Below are positions 61,379 through 64,000 of a stretch of 64,000 nucleotides of DNA, in pieces. The notes beneath the pieces were generated by a model. The model had not been told where the DNA came from, did not search any database, and saw nothing but the letters and a program-made list of their open reading frames with translations. The stretch comes from Nocardioides humi (GTDB taxonomy: Bacteria > Actinomycetota > Actinomycetes > Propionibacteriales > Nocardioidaceae), in assembly GCF_006494775.1 (NCBI RefSeq), contig NZ_CP041146.1, positions 558,001-622,000 on the forward strand, in the 5' to 3' direction. The first letter of the stretch is position 1, and each line of letters opens with the position of its first letter. The translations under genes and the position numbers were made by a program.

Positions 61379-62598
61379 GCCGCATCGGCTGGATCGACGC
61401 CACTGCGGGCGTCAGTGGCGATATGTTGCTGGGCGCCTGCATCGCGGCGGGCGCACCGCTCGACGTCGTCAATCGTGCCGTCCGGTCGCTGGATCTGCCC
61501 GAGACGGTGGACGTCACCGCGAGCACCGTACGTCGTGGGGCACTCGCAGCGACCCGGGCCGTCGTCTCGGTACCGCAAGCGCACCACCACCGCACGCTCG
61601 CGGACGTGCACCGCCTGCTCAGCAGGCTCGCTCCTCCGCTGCGTGAGCGGACGGCGGCCGTCTTCACCGCGCTCGGCGAAGCCGAGGCCGCGGTCCACGG
61701 CATCCCACTCAGCGAGGTGCACTTCCACGAGGTCGGCGCCCTGGACAGCATCGTCGACGTGGTCGGGGTGGTTGCCGCACTCGACGCCCTCCACATCGAC
61801 CGGCTGGTGGCCAGCCCGATCGCCTTGGGGGGCGGTCGGACGATGACGGCGCACGGCGCGATCCCGCTCCCCGGGCCAGCCGTCCTCGAGTTGCTCCGAG
61901 GGCGGGGAATGCCCGCGTTCGGCGGTCCCGTCGACATGGAGCTGGCCACTCCTACCGGCGTCGCGCTTCTCGTCACGCTCGCCACCGACACGGGGGCGCT
62001 CCCGGCCGGCCTTCCGTTCGCCATCGGCGTGGGCGCGGGTGACCGAGAGCCGGCCGGCCACACGAACGTGTGCCGACTGGTCCTCTGCGACTCCGCCGCG
62101 ACAGCGTCCACTCTGCCCACCGAGGCCGAGGTCGTCCTGGAGGCGAACGTGGACGACCTCGATCCGCGAGTGTGGCCCTCGGTGCTCGCCGCGCTGCTGG
62201 AGGCAGGGGCGGCCGACGCCTGGCTGACGCCGATCCTGATGAAGAAGGGACGGCCTGCACACACCCTCTCGGTGCTAGCAGCGCCTACCAGAGTCGACGC
62301 ACTCATTCGTGTGGTCCTCACACACACAACGACGATCGGCGTACGCCGGCATGAGGTACACAAGAGCCGGCTTCGGCGTGAGGTAGTGACGGTGCAGGTG
62401 GGAGGCCGGCCGGTACGCGCGAAACTGGCATGGCTGGACGGGGCGGTCGTCACCGCGACGCCTGAATACGAGGACGTGGCCCGGTTGGCGCGTGCTGCCG
62501 GAACGACCGTTCGGGCCGCCCTCGCGGCCGCCGACGTCGCCGTCGACGCTCATCGCCGGGCGCTGGAGGCCGCAGCATCGCCGACACATGCTCGTTGA
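61375..62598 (+). CDS. larC: Nickel-insertion protein LarC (single-frame)
   Basis: A 407-residue protein starting with GTG 61375, overlapping larE. IGWIDATAGVSGDMLLGACI opens the LarC1 part, with HHHRTLADVHRL as the His-rich segment and VHFHEVGALDSIVDVVGVVA. ANVDDLDPRVWPSVLAALLE, LTPILMKKGRPAHTLSVLA and TTTIGVRRHEVHKSRLRRE form LarC2. LarC inserts Ni into the thiolated precursor. In L. plantarum larC is made by a programmed frameshift; here both parts are in one frame. Confidence 0.94.
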   Translation: MSRIGWIDATAGVSGDMLLGACIAAGAPLDVVNRAVRSLDLPETVDVTASTVRRGALAATRAVVSVPQAHHHRTLADVHRLLSRLAPPLRERTAAVFTALGEAEAAVHGIPLSEVHFHEVGALDSIVDVVGVVAALDALHIDRLVASPIALGGGRTMTAHGAIPLPGPAVLELLRGRGMPAFGGPVDMELATPTGVALLVTLATDTGALPAGLPFAIGVGAGDREPAGHTNVCRLVLCDSAATASTLPTEAEVVLEANVDDLDPRVWPSVLAALLEAGAADAWLTPILMKKGRPAHTLSVLAAPTRVDALIRVVLTHTTTIGVRRHEVHKSRLRREVVTVQVGGRPVRAKLAWLDGAVVTATPEYEDVARLARAAGTTVRAALAAADVAVDAHRRALEAAASPTHAR

Positions 62599-62602
62599 GG
62601 GC

Positions 62603-62914
62603 TCAGGAGGACGCCGGTACGGCCGGCTGCAGCGCCAGCAGCTGAGCGGGCGGGAGCTCGTCGTGATCGGCGACATCGAGGTCCACCGACACGACGTCGA
62701 TGCGGTTGCTCAGGGTCTGGCGCAGCGTCCGGGCCTGCGCGGTCGTCGCTACGACGACCGCGCAGAACTGGCGTCGGCCGTGCTCGGGTGGCTTCAGGTC
62801 CGCGGCGAGGACGTCGACCCCGCGCCGGTGGAGCACCGAGGCCAGTGACAGGAGAAGCGCACGGTCCGCGTCGAGCGTGGTCACCACGACGCGATGAGGC
62901 ACGGCGCCGGTCAC
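62603..62914 (-). CDS. Small ACT-like regulatory protein
   Basis: A 103-residue protein starting with GTG 62914, overlapping the dehydrogenase stop (GTGA). The pattern PHRVVVTTLDADRALLLSLA, RRGVDVLAADLKPP, FCAVVVATTAQARTLRQTLS fits a beta-alpha-beta ACT-type fold. It may bind an amino acid and modulate the upstream dehydrogenase. It is convergent with larC, four bases away. I find no exact family. Confidence 0.6.
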   Translation of the reverse strand: MTGAVPHRVVVTTLDADRALLLSLASVLHRRGVDVLAADLKPPEHGRRQFCAVVVATTAQARTLRQTLSNRIDVVSVDLDVADHDELPPAQLLALQPAVPASS

Positions 62915-64000
62915 GGCAGGCGCTCCGCCGGCGCCTCCCGGAGGCGGGAATGGACGATCTCTGCCGCGGCCATGCCCGTCGATATCCGGCGGGCCGCGCA
63001 CTGGAGGAGGATCTCCCGGGTGGTGTCGCCGACGCCGCGCACCCTCTGGTGCACCTGCGATCCCGTGTGCCCTCTCAGCTCCCCTCCGACCTGGATCAGA
63101 CCGCCGGCGTTGGCGACGTAGTCCGGGACCCAGGTGACGCCGAGGTGGTGCAGCCGCAGATCGATGTCGGCCGTGGCCAGCTGGTTGTTCGCGGCGCCGC
63201 ACACGATCCGGGCCCGCAGCGCGGTGACGGAGGACCGGGTCAGCGAGGCCCCGAGTGCGCAGGGCGCGTAGATGTCCACATCGGCGTCGATCACCCGTGG
63301 CACGCTGGGCACCTCGTCGCCGCACGTCTCCCGCACCCGCTGGATGGCCTGCGGGTCAGGATCGGCGACGACCACCGACGCGCCCTCGCAGAGGAGGAGC
63401 TGGGCGAGGTGCGCGCCGACCTTGCCGACTCCCTCGATGCCGACAGCTCGCCCGCGGAGCCCTTCCGATCCCCAGACCTCGGTGGCGGCGGCCCGCATCG
63501 CATAGAAGACGCCTGCGGCGGTCGATCGGCCGCTGTCTCCAGATCCGCCGGCGCCGCTGGTCCTCCCGACGACATGCGGCGTCACCTCCCCGATGACGTC
63601 GAGATCCTCTGCGCAGGTGCCCACGTCGGCGGCGGTGACGTAGCGACCGTCGAGCCCGTCGACGAAGCGTGCGTAGGCGCGCAGCAGCTCGGGCGTCTTG
63701 TGCCGCGCAGGGTCCCCCATGATCACGGCCTTGCCGCCCCCAGGGGCAGTCCGGCAGCGGCCGCCTTGTAAGTCATTCCCTCGGCCAGCCGCAGCACGTC
63801 GGTGAGGGCCTCCGCCTCCGAGCGATAGGGCCGGAACCGGGTCCCGCCCAGGGCCGGCCCGAATGCCGTGCTGTGGATGGCGATGATCGCCATCAGACCG
63901 GTCTCGTCGTCGCGACAGAACACGACGCGCTCGCACCCCGGGGCATGGGGGTCCGTCTCGACGCCGCACGGGCCGGCCAGCTGCTCGAGCAACTCGGTGT
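62911..64000 (-). CDS. Leu/Phe/Val-type amino acid dehydrogenase, frameshifted and cut by window edge
   Basis: The frame from the right edge reads [40 protein letters not shown] and [14 protein letters not shown], then breaks. The next frame continues [40 protein letters not shown] and [20 protein letters not shown] to the stop at 62911. One more C in the C5 run at 63737-63741 restores the catalytic GLPLGGGKAVI block. Glu/Leu/Phe/Val dehydrogenases deaminate branched or aromatic amino acids with NAD+. The upstream start is just outside the window (TTG 63992 is an in-frame alternative). Confidence 0.9.
   Translation of the reverse strand, partial: HRVARAAGRPVRRRDGPPCPGVRARRVLSRRRDRSDGDHRHPQHGIRAGPGRDPVPALSLGGGGPHRRAAAGRGNDLQGGRCRTAPGGGKAVIMGDPARHKTPELLRAYARFVDGLDGRYVTAADVGTCAEDLDVIGEVTPHVVGRTSGAGGSGDSGRSTAAGVFYAMRAAATEVWGSEGLRGRAVGIEGVGKVGAHLAQLLLCEGASVVVADPDPQAIQRVRETCGDEVPSVPRVIDADVDIYAPCALGASLTRSSVTALRARIVCGAANNQLATADIDLRLHHLGVTWVPDYVANAGGLIQVGGELRGHTGSQVHQRVRGVGDTTREILLQCAARRISTGMAAAEIVHSRLREAPAERLP

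Noticed and set aside
61375..62598. Programmed frameshift in larC as in Lactobacillus
   Set aside because: Both LarC1 and LarC2 parts are in one frame here, so no frameshift is needed.

Overview
The window comes from a high-GC actinobacterium. Gene content (DUF222-HNH protein, FprA-type reductase, dispersed regulator/transporter cassettes, bacterial Pnkp/Hen1) and the strong G/C third-position bias fit Nocardioidaceae-type genomes such as Nocardioides. That placement is inference, not proof. Coding density is high and many neighbours overlap by ATGA or GTGA, so most genes sit in small translationally coupled operons with divergent regulators. No rRNA, tRNA or CRISPR array was seen.

Layout. 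1-4.6 kb: a helicase-like gene cut by the left edge, a small secreted protein, an acyl-CoA dehydrogenase facing an HxlR regulator, and an SDR behind a KstR-type box. 4.6-12.7 kb: PadR regulator, FadH-like flavoenzyme and SnoaL-like protein; an OpuC/ProU-type osmoprotectant ABC importer; an NmrA-like reductase, DUF1304 and a flavodoxin-fold protein. 12.7-18.5 kb: serpin-like protein with an HNH-repeat protein, several gene relics, a CrtI-like FAD oxidoreductase, a photolyase and a small hydrolase. 18.5-22.8 kb: DUF222-HNH protein, a CstR-like sulfur/metal sensor divergon, relics and aquaporin. 22.9-31.4 kb: RDD protein, cardiolipin synthase, VOC protein, AsnC and phenylalanine hydroxylase, a damaged nuclease-like gene between two palindromic repeats, LysR/FprA and a trypsin-like protease. 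31.4-32.7 kb: two nested IS481-type insertions at one CTAG. 32.7-48.5 kb: hydroxyacid dehydrogenase/SDR pair, TetR-controlled MFS pump, proline catabolism with a PucR-type regulator, HNH nuclease, sulfotransferase/TetR/quinone reductase, LysR/YeiH, a DUF202 pair. 48.5-55.4 kb: LysR-controlled ABC importer, sulfatase and amidohydrolase. 55.4-59.3 kb: Pnkp/Hen1 RNA repair pair. 59.8-64 kb: larB-larE-larC (nickel-pincer cofactor) convergent with an ACT-like protein and a Leu/Val-type dehydrogenase cut by the right edge.

Two genome-wide features stand out. First, at least eight genes have a one-base deficit, nearly all in short C or G runs, that disrupts an otherwise normal protein; this looks like systematic homopolymer under-calling or real recent damage. 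Second, several other genes keep their two ends but have lost the middle (GMC oxidoreductase, DUF302, IclR, GyrI-like), and one small ORF is an in-frame splice of two unrelated genes (DUF3556 head, PucR tail).

Functionally there is a recurring sulfur theme: a CstR-like regulator, a LysR/YeiH pair, and a LysR divergon with a CysB/SsuB-type importer and a Cys-type sulfatase. The last of these, which includes an unexpected YtcJ-type amidohydrolase, is the best candidate for an uncharacterised catabolic system here. The lar operon, which makes a nickel cofactor with no LarA-type enzyme in view, is the second.
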